From the NCBI GenBank assembly GCA_030523645.1, contig JAUNIB010000004.1, forward strand, positions 48,699-112,698: a stretch of DNA of 64,000 nt. The letters run 5' to 3'. This stretch comes from Selenomonadaceae bacterium. GTDB lineage: Bacteria > Bacillota > Negativicutes > Selenomonadales > Selenomonadaceae. Below are positions 1-7,595 of this stretch, piece after piece. The notes beneath the pieces are model-generated. The model worked only from the letters and a program-made list of their open reading frames with translations. It made no database searches and was not told the DNA's origin. Each line of letters begins with the position of its first letter. Within the stretch, counting starts at the first letter, position 1. Made by a program: the position numbers and the translations under genes.

Positions 1-202
1 GGAACCTGATATGCCAGAGGACAGCCTCCTGATTGGGAGTGACATTTACCGCCGGGAAAAGATTCAGTCCGGCCTCCCGGCTGACAGAGGCGAGGATATT
101 CAGGAATGGCATTTCAAACTGACCCTTGGCCAGCGAGAAGCAGCCGGCAGCGATAAAGGACAGCAGGAGGAGGAGCATGACGAGGGAAAAATTTTTCCTC
201 AT
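1..202 (-). CDS. FecCD-family ABC transporter permease, N-terminal part (cut by window edge)
   Basis: This is the inner-membrane permease of an iron-siderophore, heme or cobalamin importer. Only the first 67 codons are in the window. The protein starts with MRKNFSLVMLLLLLS, a hydrophobic first segment, and reaches VLWHIRF, the sequence typical just before the second membrane helix in FecCD permeases. The start ATG at 202 overlaps the stop TGA of the upstream ATPase gene (ATGA), which indicates translational coupling. It is the last visible gene of the uptake operon. The substrate cannot be told from this fragment. Confidence 0.85.
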   Translation of the reverse strand, partial: MRKNFSLVMLLLLLSFIAAGCFSLAKGQFEMPFLNILASVSREAGLNLFPAVNVTPNQEAVLWHIRF

Positions 203-1041
203 GCAGTCCCCTCCTTCCCGAGAATAATCGAGAGAAGGGCCGCCCGGCGGCTGTCGTTCTCCGGAGCGGCGGAGTAAACCTCGTGATGACCGGTCTGCTG
301 ATTAATCGATACTCTGATGGGAGTACCGAAGGCGGCAGTGAGGATGTCTTCCCGCAGTACATCGGACACCGGTCCGTCAGCCACCAGCCTGCTCTGTCCC
401 AGCATCAGCAGACGGGAACAGAAGCGGGCCGCCAGATTCATCTCGTGTACCACCATGAGGATTGTCTTGCCGCCCCGGCACAGGTCACGGGCGAAGCGGT
501 ATATCTCCTCCTGATAGAAGATGTCGAGACCGGTGGCCGGCTCGTCAAGGAACATGACGGGAGACTGCTGAGCCAGTACCTTGGCCAGCAGTACCCGCTG
601 CCGCTGACCGCCGGAAATCTCCGTCAGGGATTTCTCCGCTAAATCAGCTACTCCTGTGTAGGCAAGGCAGGCATCCACTATAGCTTCGTCACGGTCTGAC
701 TCTTTTTCCCACCATTTTAGATAGGGATAGCGGCCGGTCATTACGATTTCCCGAACACTGTAGCCGAAGGAGATATTCACCTGCTGCTGTAGGTAGGCTG
801 CCGACAGGGCGATTTCCTTCTCCTTCTGCTCTGTGATAGGTCTGCCCATGAGCCGGACGGAGCCCTTCAGCGGTGGGATGATTCCCCTGAGTGTCTTCAG
901 CAGGGTAGATTTACCTGCTCCGTTTGGCCCGATAATGCCCACCAGCTCACCGGGGCGGACGCCGAAGGAAAGCCCTTCCATGACAGGGTGGCCGGGGTAG
1001 CCGGTGGCGAGATTGTCAGCTTCTATTACATAGTCGTTCAT
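199..1041 (-). CDS. ABC transporter ATP-binding protein, iron-complex/cobalamin type
   Basis: This cytoplasmic ATPase powers import of an iron chelate, heme or cobalamin (FecE/FhuC/BtuD family). It has 280 residues. Visible motifs are Walker A GPNGAGKST (about residues 38-46), a Q-loop at AAYLQQQV, the signature SGGQRQRVLLAKVLA, Walker B VMFLDEPATGLD and the switch histidine in VVHEMNL. The family is usually 250-265 residues, so the C-terminal tail is slightly long. It sits between the TIM-barrel gene and the permease, whose start overlaps its stop. About 100 bp separate it from the upstream gene, and that gap is filled by repeat family A, so cotranscription would run through the repeats. Confidence 0.92.
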   Translation of the reverse strand: MNDYVIEADNLATGYPGHPVMEGLSFGVRPGELVGIIGPNGAGKSTLLKTLRGIIPPLKGSVRLMGRPITEQKEKEIALSAAYLQQQVNISFGYSVREIVMTGRYPYLKWWEKESDRDEAIVDACLAYTGVADLAEKSLTEISGGQRQRVLLAKVLAQQSPVMFLDEPATGLDIFYQEEIYRFARDLCRGGKTILMVVHEMNLAARFCSRLLMLGQSRLVADGPVSDVLREDILTAAFGTPIRVSINQQTGHHEVYSAAPENDSRRAALLSIILGKEGTA

Positions 1042-1075
1042 GGCGACACCAATATTTTTAGAAATACTTTTAAAC

Positions 1076-1187
1076 CTTCCCCTTTGGGGAAGGTGGCCGA
1101 GCGTAGCGAGGTCGGATGAGGTTGATACTTGCTATCCGAACCTCACCCACCGCTTCGCGGTCCCCCCTCTCCATAGGAGAGGGTCAC
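1076..1187. repeat. Repeat family A, two facing copies
   Basis: One copy carries the self-complementary CTTCCCCTTTGGGGAAG followed by GTGGCCGAGCGTAGCGAGGTCGG and ATGAGG. A second copy in the opposite orientation lies at about 1140-1187. The second copy encodes the last residues and the stop codon of the TIM-barrel gene. Confidence 0.85.
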
Positions 1188-2150
1188 TAGACTGATTATA
1201 TGATGTTGCTGTATCTTCAGCTTTTCCTCCCAGTCTGCCATGTCCGATGGCATGAACTCATGAACAAGGCAGTCGGGAGATATGAAGTCAAATAGCTTCT
1301 TTACATAGGGTGTGGTGATTGGTAAATGATTGTCGATGTGACCGATATACTCCATAGCCTGCCGCATATCCGGGATGATGTCGTCAGCGGCCTCGGCCAT
1401 GCGGGCGGCATACTTTCCTGACAGAGACTGATGGAGATGGACAGTCTTCACCCGACCGGCCAGCTCTCCCAGCGCCTCCATCCGGCGGCATACATAGTCT
1501 ATCCCCTGCTCCTGAGTCCGGAGACTCCAGTCGGTACACATGAGATGACCGGTGTCGAGGCAGAAGCCGCTGTTTTTGTGACTCAGCCTGTCCAGCAGTT
1601 CTCTTGCGAGAGCCGGGTCGGTGAAGTTCAGACCGGGCCACCAGATATTTTCCGCAAGGAAGGCGATACTCTCCGGCAGCTCTGCCGTGATTTCGTTGAT
1701 GAGATTGGCAGCGGCGGTGATGACCGCCTCGGAGCCGATTGCGTGACGGCGGTGGAAGATTTCGACTGCGGCACATTCAGCCACATGAAAGACAACATAC
1801 TTCGCCCCTGCCTTTACTGCCTGACGGATGTTGTGACGCCATAGCTCCACCCAGCCTTCGGCAGTCTCGGCCTCGTAGTAGTCCGTCAGCCTTGTGCCGG
1901 CTGGGAGACGGAGAGCGGCCTTCTCCCTCTCTCCAAGATAGAAGCAGTACCATGTGGGCCAGAAGCGGAGGTGGACGCCGTGAATGTACTCCGGCGGGTA
2001 GCCTGTGGGGTCATACTCGCCGCATATCATCAGCTCCAGACCGTCAAGATGATTTCGCCGGAGGAATGGCGGGAGGTTCCCCGCCGCATCTCCGGCAAAA
2101 CATTTGTCGCTGTCGTATGAAAGGTCAGAAATATTTACCAGTTGTTTCAT
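1143..2150 (-). CDS. TIM-barrel protein, xylose-isomerase-like (AP endonuclease 2 fold), in the uptake operon
   Basis: A 335-residue cytoplasmic protein that resembles the sugar-phosphate isomerase/AP-endonuclease 2 superfamily. Candidate metal-binding positions lie in VVFHVAEC, FLAENIWWPG, FCLDTGHLMCTDW and VKTVHLHQ, which follow the H/E/D-H/H pattern of that fold. No specific enzyme is recognised. It starts 20 bp after the TonB receptor stop and precedes the ABC ATPase, so it may process the imported compound; this is inference. The last 14-15 residues (VTLSYGEGGPRSGG) and the stop codon are read from a family A repeat, so the native C-terminus has been replaced or extended. The ATG has no strong ribosome-binding site and may depend on coupling to the receptor gene. 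Confidence 0.75.
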   Translation of the reverse strand: MKQLVNISDLSYDSDKCFAGDAAGNLPPFLRRNHLDGLELMICGEYDPTGYPPEYIHGVHLRFWPTWYCFYLGEREKAALRLPAGTRLTDYYEAETAEGWVELWRHNIRQAVKAGAKYVVFHVAECAAVEIFHRRHAIGSEAVITAAANLINEITAELPESIAFLAENIWWPGLNFTDPALARELLDRLSHKNSGFCLDTGHLMCTDWSLRTQEQGIDYVCRRMEALGELAGRVKTVHLHQSLSGKYAARMAEAADDIIPDMRQAMEYIGHIDNHLPITTPYVKKLFDFISPDCLVHEFMPSDMADWEEKLKIQQHHIISLVTLSYGEGGPRSGG

Positions 2151-2170
2151 AGGATTTGTGCTGCTTTGTG

Positions 2171-4153
2171 TTAGAAGGAAACTTGAACGCCCATCTGAAT
2201 GAAGCGGCCGTATCCGGGAGCATTTCTATTGGAACCGGCATTGTAGAACTGATTCGTAATGTTATTGGCCTTCAAATAAATTTTCCAAGTATCATCGAAT
2301 TTGTAGGATGCATTGAGATTGAGAAGTGCGTAATGCTTGCTGCCCATGTTAGTCTCATGTCTACCGCTGGCAATAGTAGTATCAACACCGACAAACCATC
2401 CACGGTTTCGATAGTTTATGCCAAGGCGATAGCTGTTGGGAGCATTGTAATAAAGGTCTTTATGCATACCTTTACCATCGGCTTCATCAATTTTGGTATT
2501 AGTGAATGCCATACCTGCATCAAATGACCAATGCTTATTCAATTTCTGTTTGTAGGTAAGTTCAAATCCGCGCTTCTTCTCTTTGTTCAAATTTCTGGCA
2601 TAAGATTTTGGGGCAAAGGTTACAGAGTCCCACCTGATTGCATCTTTTATCTCACTCATAAACAGGGATGCACTTAAGCTAGAATTATCGTTAAATTCGT
2701 GATTCCAGCCAAGGGTGGCAGTATAACCTGTTTCCGGCTTTAGATTAGGATCTCCCTCATAAATGTATCCCCCGCCGTAGTCTGCGTAATACCACAGGTC
2801 ATCAGCTTGGGGAGCATTGAATACCCTTCCCCATGAAGCATAAACCTGATTTTTCTTGTCCGGGGTGAAGTTTACAGCGACCTTTGGAGACCACTTTGTA
2901 CCGAATTTATTGTGGTGATCCATGCGGAGACCGGGGACAACAGACCACTTTTTACCGATTTTCCAAGTGTCTTGAACATATACTGCGGTATTTTCTATTT
3001 TTTTATTATCATAACCATTTGCTGCATTGCTTGATTTTGTCTGTCGCCAGTCAAGTCCGGCAATCAGAACATGGTCTTTGCCAAGTTCCCAACCATTTTG
3101 ATATTCTACACCGCTAGTCTTATAAGAAAACTTGCCGCTTACATCATTATTCTTTTTATCATGGTATACTCGGAGGAAGCCGGGAGCCTTGCTTCCTTCT
3201 TTGAAGTTCCAAGTTAAACCTACACTATTTTGTATTCTTCTGTAGCTACCACTTGCTAAAAATCCTATTGGAGCATACATTGGGTTTGTATTGTAATAAT
3301 GCCCTCCGTCTTTAATGTTGGTATGAGAATAATTAAAGCTTACAGATTCCCTTTTATTAAGTTTTTGGTCAAGACGAATGGAAAAGTTCTTATCATTTAC
3401 ATCACTGCCGGGCATTTTTATTGAATTGCCATCGGCATCTTTCGTCCTGAAATATTGCTGGTGGGTAATGGACCCAGTAACAAACCAACTGAAGTCCTTC
3501 ACACTACCTTCATTGGTAAGTTGGTAATTGCCACGATGCCATGAACCATAGGCAGCATCGATAGTTGTGTGTACTCCCTTTGTGCCTTTCTTTGTAATGA
3601 TGTTGATGACACCACCGACAGCATCGGAGCCGTAGAGAGCAGAGGCTCCACCCTTGACAACCTCGATTCGCTCGATGTTTTTCATAGAGGGAATCATCCG
3701 CAAGTCAGCAGTTGCCTTATTTACGCCTATACCTTGGTCACTGTTGATGCGTTTGCCATCTACTAGAACGAGGACGCGGTAATCACCATTTACCATGATT
3801 ATATCCTGTCCCATAGTTCCTTCGTCTTTGACAACAACGCCGTTAACATTATGTAAGGCCTCACCAACACTATTGTAATGCTTATCCTCGATCTCCTGTG
3901 CCGTGATAACTGACACATTTGCCGGGACATCGGTAATAGCCTGCGGCATACGGCTGGCGGTGACGACTACGCCGTCAACGGCGTAGGTATTGAGGGCGAC
4001 AGGGGCAGCCTCCGGGGCGGCCTTTTCTTCCTGTGCGGTCTTGGACTCCGCGGCAGCGGTTCCCTCTGCCTCTGCGGCATAGCCATGCACCGGCAGGATA
4101 GCAGCCGCAGCCGAGCAGGCCAGGGCAACACCCAGATAGAGTTTGGATTTCAT
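2171..4153 (-). CDS. TonB-dependent outer-membrane receptor (BtuB/siderophore type)
   Basis: Outer-membrane beta-barrel with a plug domain that imports an iron chelate, heme or cobalamin using TonB energy. It has 660 residues from ATG at 4153, chosen for the AAGGAGG 8 bases upstream; an in-frame ATG at 4198 lacks such a site. A signal peptide covers residues 1 to about 31, ending near GYAAEAEG. A TonB-box-like DGVVVTASR is followed by the plug (DVPANVSVIT, LVLVDGKRI, IERIEVVKGGASALYGSDAVGGVINIITKK). The protein ends in QVSF with the terminal aromatic residue of outer-membrane barrels. It lies in the operon between the binding lipoprotein and the TIM-barrel gene. The ligand cannot be assigned from sequence alone. 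Confidence 0.93.
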   Translation of the reverse strand: MKSKLYLGVALACSAAAAILPVHGYAAEAEGTAAAESKTAQEEKAAPEAAPVALNTYAVDGVVVTASRMPQAITDVPANVSVITAQEIEDKHYNSVGEALHNVNGVVVKDEGTMGQDIIMVNGDYRVLVLVDGKRINSDQGIGVNKATADLRMIPSMKNIERIEVVKGGASALYGSDAVGGVINIITKKGTKGVHTTIDAAYGSWHRGNYQLTNEGSVKDFSWFVTGSITHQQYFRTKDADGNSIKMPGSDVNDKNFSIRLDQKLNKRESVSFNYSHTNIKDGGHYYNTNPMYAPIGFLASGSYRRIQNSVGLTWNFKEGSKAPGFLRVYHDKKNNDVSGKFSYKTSGVEYQNGWELGKDHVLIAGLDWRQTKSSNAANGYDNKKIENTAVYVQDTWKIGKKWSVVPGLRMDHHNKFGTKWSPKVAVNFTPDKKNQVYASWGRVFNAPQADDLWYYADYGGGYIYEGDPNLKPETGYTATLGWNHEFNDNSSLSASLFMSEIKDAIRWDSVTFAPKSYARNLNKEKKRGFELTYKQKLNKHWSFDAGMAFTNTKIDEADGKGMHKDLYYNAPNSYRLGINYRNRGWFVGVDTTIASGRHETNMGSKHYALLNLNASYKFDDTWKIYLKANNITNQFYNAGSNRNAPGYGRFIQMGVQVSF

Positions 4154-4230
4154 TGGATATTCCTCCTTAAAAATAATGATATGTACATGTTTCATCATTA
4201 GATGATGAGACGGTCATTGCAACGGTTGAA

Positions 4231-4346
4231 AGCCTCCCCTATAGGGGAGGTGCCCGAAGGGCGGAGGGGTAAAATACTTAGGAAATCCGTTATGCATTTA
4301 CCCCTTAGACGGCTGTGCCGCCAGCTCCTATAAAGGGGAGCCTTTA
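4231..4346. repeat. Repeat family A, facing pair
   Basis: The left half has CCTCCCCTATAGGGGAGG followed by GTGCCCGAAGGGCGGAGGGGTAAA. The right half is inverted, with TTACCCC, TTAGACGGC and a damaged GCTCCTATAAAGGGGAGCC stem. It lies between the binding-protein and receptor genes of the uptake operon. Confidence 0.8.
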
Positions 4347-4356
4347 TATGTGTATG

Positions 4357-5331
4357 CTAATCTGCCGCTGACAGATGCTCGCTGTCGGACTGGGCAAATT
4401 CATCGCCATATATGACATAGGCTATTTCCTTCACGGCAAAGACGAAGTCCTGAGAGCCGTTATAGATATAGCTTTCTCTCGGATATAGAAGCCGCTGATG
4501 GCGGATGGCCTTCACATTTTTCAGCGAAGGGTCATCAAGATACCGGCGGCTGAACTTGTTGGAATCGAAGCTGACCCCGGCGGTGTATGAGGGGAGAAAG
4601 AGAATATCGGGGTTTATGACCACAAGCTGCTCCTTGCTCATAGTCTGCCCGTTCTTTATACCGGCCTCGGAGCGGCCGTTGATGACACCGGCCAGCTTGC
4701 AGGCCTCGTCAAAGGTGCAGCCGCTGCCGCCGTAGCCGTCCATTAGTGAGATGAGCAGCACCCGGGGGATTTCCCGCTGGGGCAGTTTCCGCAGCTTTGC
4801 CTGAATATCCTCCAGGGTTCTGTCCATGAGAGCCGTCAGCTTTTTTCCCCGCTCCGGCTCACCGATGGCGGCTGACAGCCGGTGAACGGTGTCCTTTATC
4901 TCCGCGAGATTTTTCGGCCCCGGACAGACATATACCTTCAGCCCGAGGTCGCGAAGATTTTCCACCAGCTCTATATCGCCCCAGTCCGGGACAATCACCA
5001 GGTCCGGTCTGAGCGCCATAATCTCCTCTACTGATGGATTGCTTATCTTCGTGGGTATCTGCTTTGCCAGTCCCGTCACATTGGAGCTGACGGGGTCCTC
5101 AAGGAGAGCGTTGACGGCAGCCATCCGCTCCGGCTTCACCAGTCCCAGCATGATCGTATCGGTACTCATGGACAGGGTGAGTATCCTCTGAGGCGGGGCG
5201 GGCATCTTCACCTCAGTGCCTTTACAGTCGGTGATGGTGTAGGAGCTTGCGGTGTCGGCTGTCTCCTTCGCTGCCGGCCCGCAGCCAGTGGTCAGCAGAA
5301 GAAGAAATGCGAGTAAAATTTTCAAAATCAC
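4357..5331 (-). CDS. Periplasmic iron-complex/cobalamin-binding lipoprotein
   Basis: Substrate-binding component of the ABC importer (periplasmic-binding-protein 2 family, FecB/BtuF-like), 324 residues. The N-terminus is a lipoprotein signal with lipobox LTTGC, so the mature protein would be anchored by a lipidated Cys near residue 17. The fold signature is visible: PQRILTLSMSTDTIMLGL, then SVEEIMALRPDLVIVPDW at the start of the inter-lobe region, a long helix, then VVINPDILFLPSY. It is encoded between tonB and the receptor gene. The start is GTG at 5331, or TTG at 5325; neither has a strong ribosome-binding site. Confidence 0.9.
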   Translation of the reverse strand: MILKILLAFLLLLTTGCGPAAKETADTASSYTITDCKGTEVKMPAPPQRILTLSMSTDTIMLGLVKPERMAAVNALLEDPVSSNVTGLAKQIPTKISNPSVEEIMALRPDLVIVPDWGDIELVENLRDLGLKVYVCPGPKNLAEIKDTVHRLSAAIGEPERGKKLTALMDRTLEDIQAKLRKLPQREIPRVLLISLMDGYGGSGCTFDEACKLAGVINGRSEAGIKNGQTMSKEQLVVINPDILFLPSYTAGVSFDSNKFSRRYLDDPSLKNVKAIRHQRLLYPRESYIYNGSQDFVFAVKEIAYVIYGDEFAQSDSEHLSAAD

Positions 5332-5343
5332 AATGTGTATGTT

Positions 5344-5479
5344 ACCCCTCAGTCAGCTTCGCTGACAGCTCCCCTAGAGGGGAGCCTATAGACTGATTAT
5401 TGTTACCCCTGAGTAAGCAAAGCCGATGCCCAAGCCTCCCCTGCAGGGGAGGTGCTGAGCGCAGCGAAGCGGAGGGGTA
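5344..5479. repeat. Repeat family A, facing pair
   Basis: Left copy: TTACCCCTCAGTCAGC, a TTCG-containing small hairpin and GCTCCCCTAGAGGGGAGCC. Right copy: GCCTCCCCTGCAGGGGAGG followed by GCGCAGCGAAGCGGAGGGGTAAA. They separate tonB from the binding-lipoprotein gene. Confidence 0.8.
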
Positions 5480-5488
5480 AATGTATCC

Positions 5489-6211
5489 TTAATTCAATCT
5501 AAACGCCACCGGCACCTGCACATAGCACCGCACCGGTCTTCCCTGTCCATCCAGTCCCGGAGAGAAACGCCACTCCTCTACAGCCTCCGCAGCCGCCTCA
5601 TCAAGATACACATCACCGGCAGACTCCATTATCTCCACGGACTCAGGCACGCCGGCTTTGTCCAGCAGGATACGGAGATATGCCGTACCTTCTACGCCCC
5701 GCCGTCTGGCGCTGGGCGGATAGTCCGGCTGTACAGCCCGCAATATGGACGGAGCCACGGCGGGAGTCTGTATAGCGTTGCCGTCTATGGCACTGCCGCT
5801 GCCGTTTCCGGCTTTATCTCCATCCCCTGCTCCGTCTCCGCTGCCGCTGCCCTGACCGTTGCCATTCTTTTGAGCGGTGCTGTCGGGTCTTGATTGGGCT
5901 GTATTGTCCTGCGGCTTTGTTTCTGTCTGCTCCGCCGGTTTCTCCGGCGGATTTTCTTTTGTCTCTTCCACTATGTCATCAGCCTTGGGCGGTGCTATCT
6001 CCTGCACTGGCTTCGCTGCCGGAGCGGCGGCTGTTTCTTTAGTCGCTGCTGCCAGTGAGCCGGAGCCTATGAGGGACACTTCATAGACAGGCTCGTCGAT
6101 GACAGGCGGCTTTGCGGAGAGAAAGCCTGCAAGCCCCAGCGCTCCCAGAGCGGCAATGTGAAAGGCGATTCCCATAGCCATGGCGGTGGTCTGCCGCCCT
6201 GCCCCGGTCAT
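5489..6211 (-). CDS. tonB: TonB energy-transducing protein
   Basis: TonB transmits inner-membrane proton-motive energy to outer-membrane receptors. The protein has 240 residues. An N-terminal membrane anchor lies at about residues 11-32 (MGIAFHIAALGALGLAGFL). A low-complexity periplasmic linker rich in Ala, Pro, Glu, Lys, Gln and then Gly/Asn follows at about 60-150. The C-terminal TonB domain is at about 155-240 (PDYPPSARRRGVEGTAYLRI, VEEWRFSPG, VPVAFRLN). Its ATG overlaps the exbD stop (ATGA). In keeping with an ExbB-ExbD-TonB complex, it is the third gene of the operon. Confidence 0.93.
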   Translation of the reverse strand: MTGAGRQTTAMAMGIAFHIAALGALGLAGFLSAKPPVIDEPVYEVSLIGSGSLAAATKETAAAPAAKPVQEIAPPKADDIVEETKENPPEKPAEQTETKPQDNTAQSRPDSTAQKNGNGQGSGSGDGAGDGDKAGNGSGSAIDGNAIQTPAVAPSILRAVQPDYPPSARRRGVEGTAYLRILLDKAGVPESVEIMESAGDVYLDEAAAEAVEEWRFSPGLDGQGRPVRCYVQVPVAFRLN

Positions 6212-6621
6212 TTCGTTCCCTCGGAATCGGCAGCAAGGCCGATGCGGGAAATTCCTGCTTCCTTGAACTTATCCAGCAGAGCAATGACGGTGCCGTAGTT
6301 TACGGTGCCGTCACCCCGGAGAATAACCGCGAAATCCTTGTCCCGCTGCTTCGCCTCCTTGGCGGCAGCGATGACTGCCTCCTGGGTGGACAGCTTGTCC
6401 CCCAGCCACACGGCGCCGCCTGCCTTCACCGTCACCACGAAGGGAGAGCTTTTCACCCGCTGGGTCTGCCGGGCTGTCGGCAGCTGGACGGGGACGGCCT
6501 TCAGGTCGCTCATATACATAGTGCTGAGGATGAAGAAAACCAGCAGCAGGAAAATCATGTCAATCATGGGGCTGAGCATGATGCCGGTGTTCTCGTCCCG
6601 ATTTTTTGTGAACTTTATCAT
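6208..6621 (-). CDS. exbD: ExbD/TolR-family proton-channel subunit
   Basis: ExbD forms the TonB-energising channel with ExbB. The protein has 137 residues. One membrane helix lies at about residues 18-40 and carries the conserved Asp (MLSPMIDMIFLLLVFFIL). A periplasmic domain follows (VQLPTA, DKLSTQEAVIAAAKEA, VILRGDGTVNYGTVIALLDKFKEAGISRIGLA). A GAGG site precedes the ATG at 6621. It overlaps tonB by four bases. It is separated from exbB by about 170 bp of family A repeat. Confidence 0.93.
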   Translation of the reverse strand: MIKFTKNRDENTGIMLSPMIDMIFLLLVFFILSTMYMSDLKAVPVQLPTARQTQRVKSSPFVVTVKAGGAVWLGDKLSTQEAVIAAAKEAKQRDKDFAVILRGDGTVNYGTVIALLDKFKEAGISRIGLAADSEGTK

Positions 6622-6674
6622 AATTGCCTCGGTTTGTTAGTGTGGATTCTTATGAATATAGACTGCAGCAGAAA

Positions 6675-6776
6675 CCTCATCCGTCAGCCTACGGCTGCCA
6701 CCTTCTCCATAGGAGAAGGTCTTTACCCTCCCCTTTGGGGAGGGGGGACCAGCGAAGCTGGTGGGTGAGGTTAATA
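6675..6776. repeat. Repeat family A, two copies between exbB and exbD
   Basis: CCTCATCCGTCAGCC then an ACCTTCTCCATAGGAGAAGGT stem, followed directly by CCCTCCCCTTTGGGGAGGG, ACCAGCGAAGCTGGT and GGGTGAGG. Placed inside the operon, it could form stem-loops in the mRNA between the two genes. Confidence 0.85.
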
Positions 6777-6792
6777 CATTGGCGTTACTGCC

Positions 6793-7392
6793 TTATCTCG
6801 CACAATGTGCCTCCAACAATGCGTTGGCAATCTCCTCCAGCGTCAGCTCCACCTGATGAAGCCGTCTGGAGAAATAAGCGTGGGAGCAGATGCCCATGAC
6901 GGCGATAGACAGACCGAAGACCGTGGTAATGAGTGCCTCGCCGATACCGGCAGTGACGGCCATAGGATTGTCCATGCGGACATCGAGCGCATTGAAGGAA
7001 GCAATCATGCCGGTGACGGTACCCAGCAGACCAAGTACCGGAGCCAGACTCACGGCTACTTCCAGATAGCTGAGGCCGGCGGCGAACTTCTCCCGGGTCT
7101 TCTCGCCCTGAATGGTGATGTACTCCTCAGGGTGCTTCACTGCCGGCAGCTCGGATACCACCTTGGAGACGAATTCCCCCAGAGCCCCGTCGCCGGAAGC
7201 AGCTGTGAGAGCCGCTGTATCTCCCCGGCCTGTCAGCCGCCGGACTGCCTCGCCGTAGCTCAGCCCTTTATCATTTGCCCGATAATATATGAATCGTTCC
7301 GCAGATATGATTACCACGGTCAGAGAGCAGACAAGCAGCGGGTACATCATCAGACCGCCTTTACTAAAGTATTCCAGACCTTGAAAAAACAT
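6793..7392 (-). CDS. exbB: ExbB/TolQ/MotA-family proton-channel protein
   Basis: Inner-membrane proton channel of the TonB energising complex, 199 residues. The start is ATG at 7392 with GGAGG 10 bases upstream; a TTG at 7407 overlaps that site and is unlikely. Three membrane helices are visible: residues about 8-30 (GLMMYPLLVCSLTVVII), about 95-120 (SYLEVAVSLAPVLGLLGTVTGMI) and about 140-165 (AVTAGIGEALITTVFGLSIAVM). The last two carry the family's conserved GLLGTV and GI-EAL-TT patterns. It is the first gene of the uptake operon and lies behind a good promoter. Confidence 0.93.
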   Translation of the reverse strand: MFFQGLEYFSKGGLMMYPLLVCSLTVVIISAERFIYYRANDKGLSYGEAVRRLTGRGDTAALTAASGDGALGEFVSKVVSELPAVKHPEEYITIQGEKTREKFAAGLSYLEVAVSLAPVLGLLGTVTGMIASFNALDVRMDNPMAVTAGIGEALITTVFGLSIAVMGICSHAYFSRRLHQVELTLEEIANALLEAHCAR

Positions 7393-7448
7393 TTCCTTTT
7401 CCTCCAAAAATATCTATTCATAATATATGGTTTATGATATTATGTGAT

Positions 7449-7477
7449 ATTATAATGTATAGTTAATTATAGTGCAA
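7449..7477 (-). promoter_or_regulatory. Promoter of the exbB-led uptake operon, with a possible operator
   Basis: On the minus strand: -35 TTGCAC, spacer of 17, -10 TATAAT, about 57-85 bp before the exbB start. Just downstream is a direct repeat ATAATATCA-c-ATAATATCAT. It resembles the AT-rich repeats bound by Fur-type iron regulators, but the match to the GATAATGATAATCATTATC consensus is loose. Confidence 0.55.
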
Positions 7478-7595
7478 TGGTTAATAAGAAAAAACATAAA
7501 ATATTTAATATGATTTTCGATAAATCAATATTTTATTTTGCAATAATTTCGCATTACCTAGAGTTGCATATACGGAATAATGGAGCGGTAAAGGA

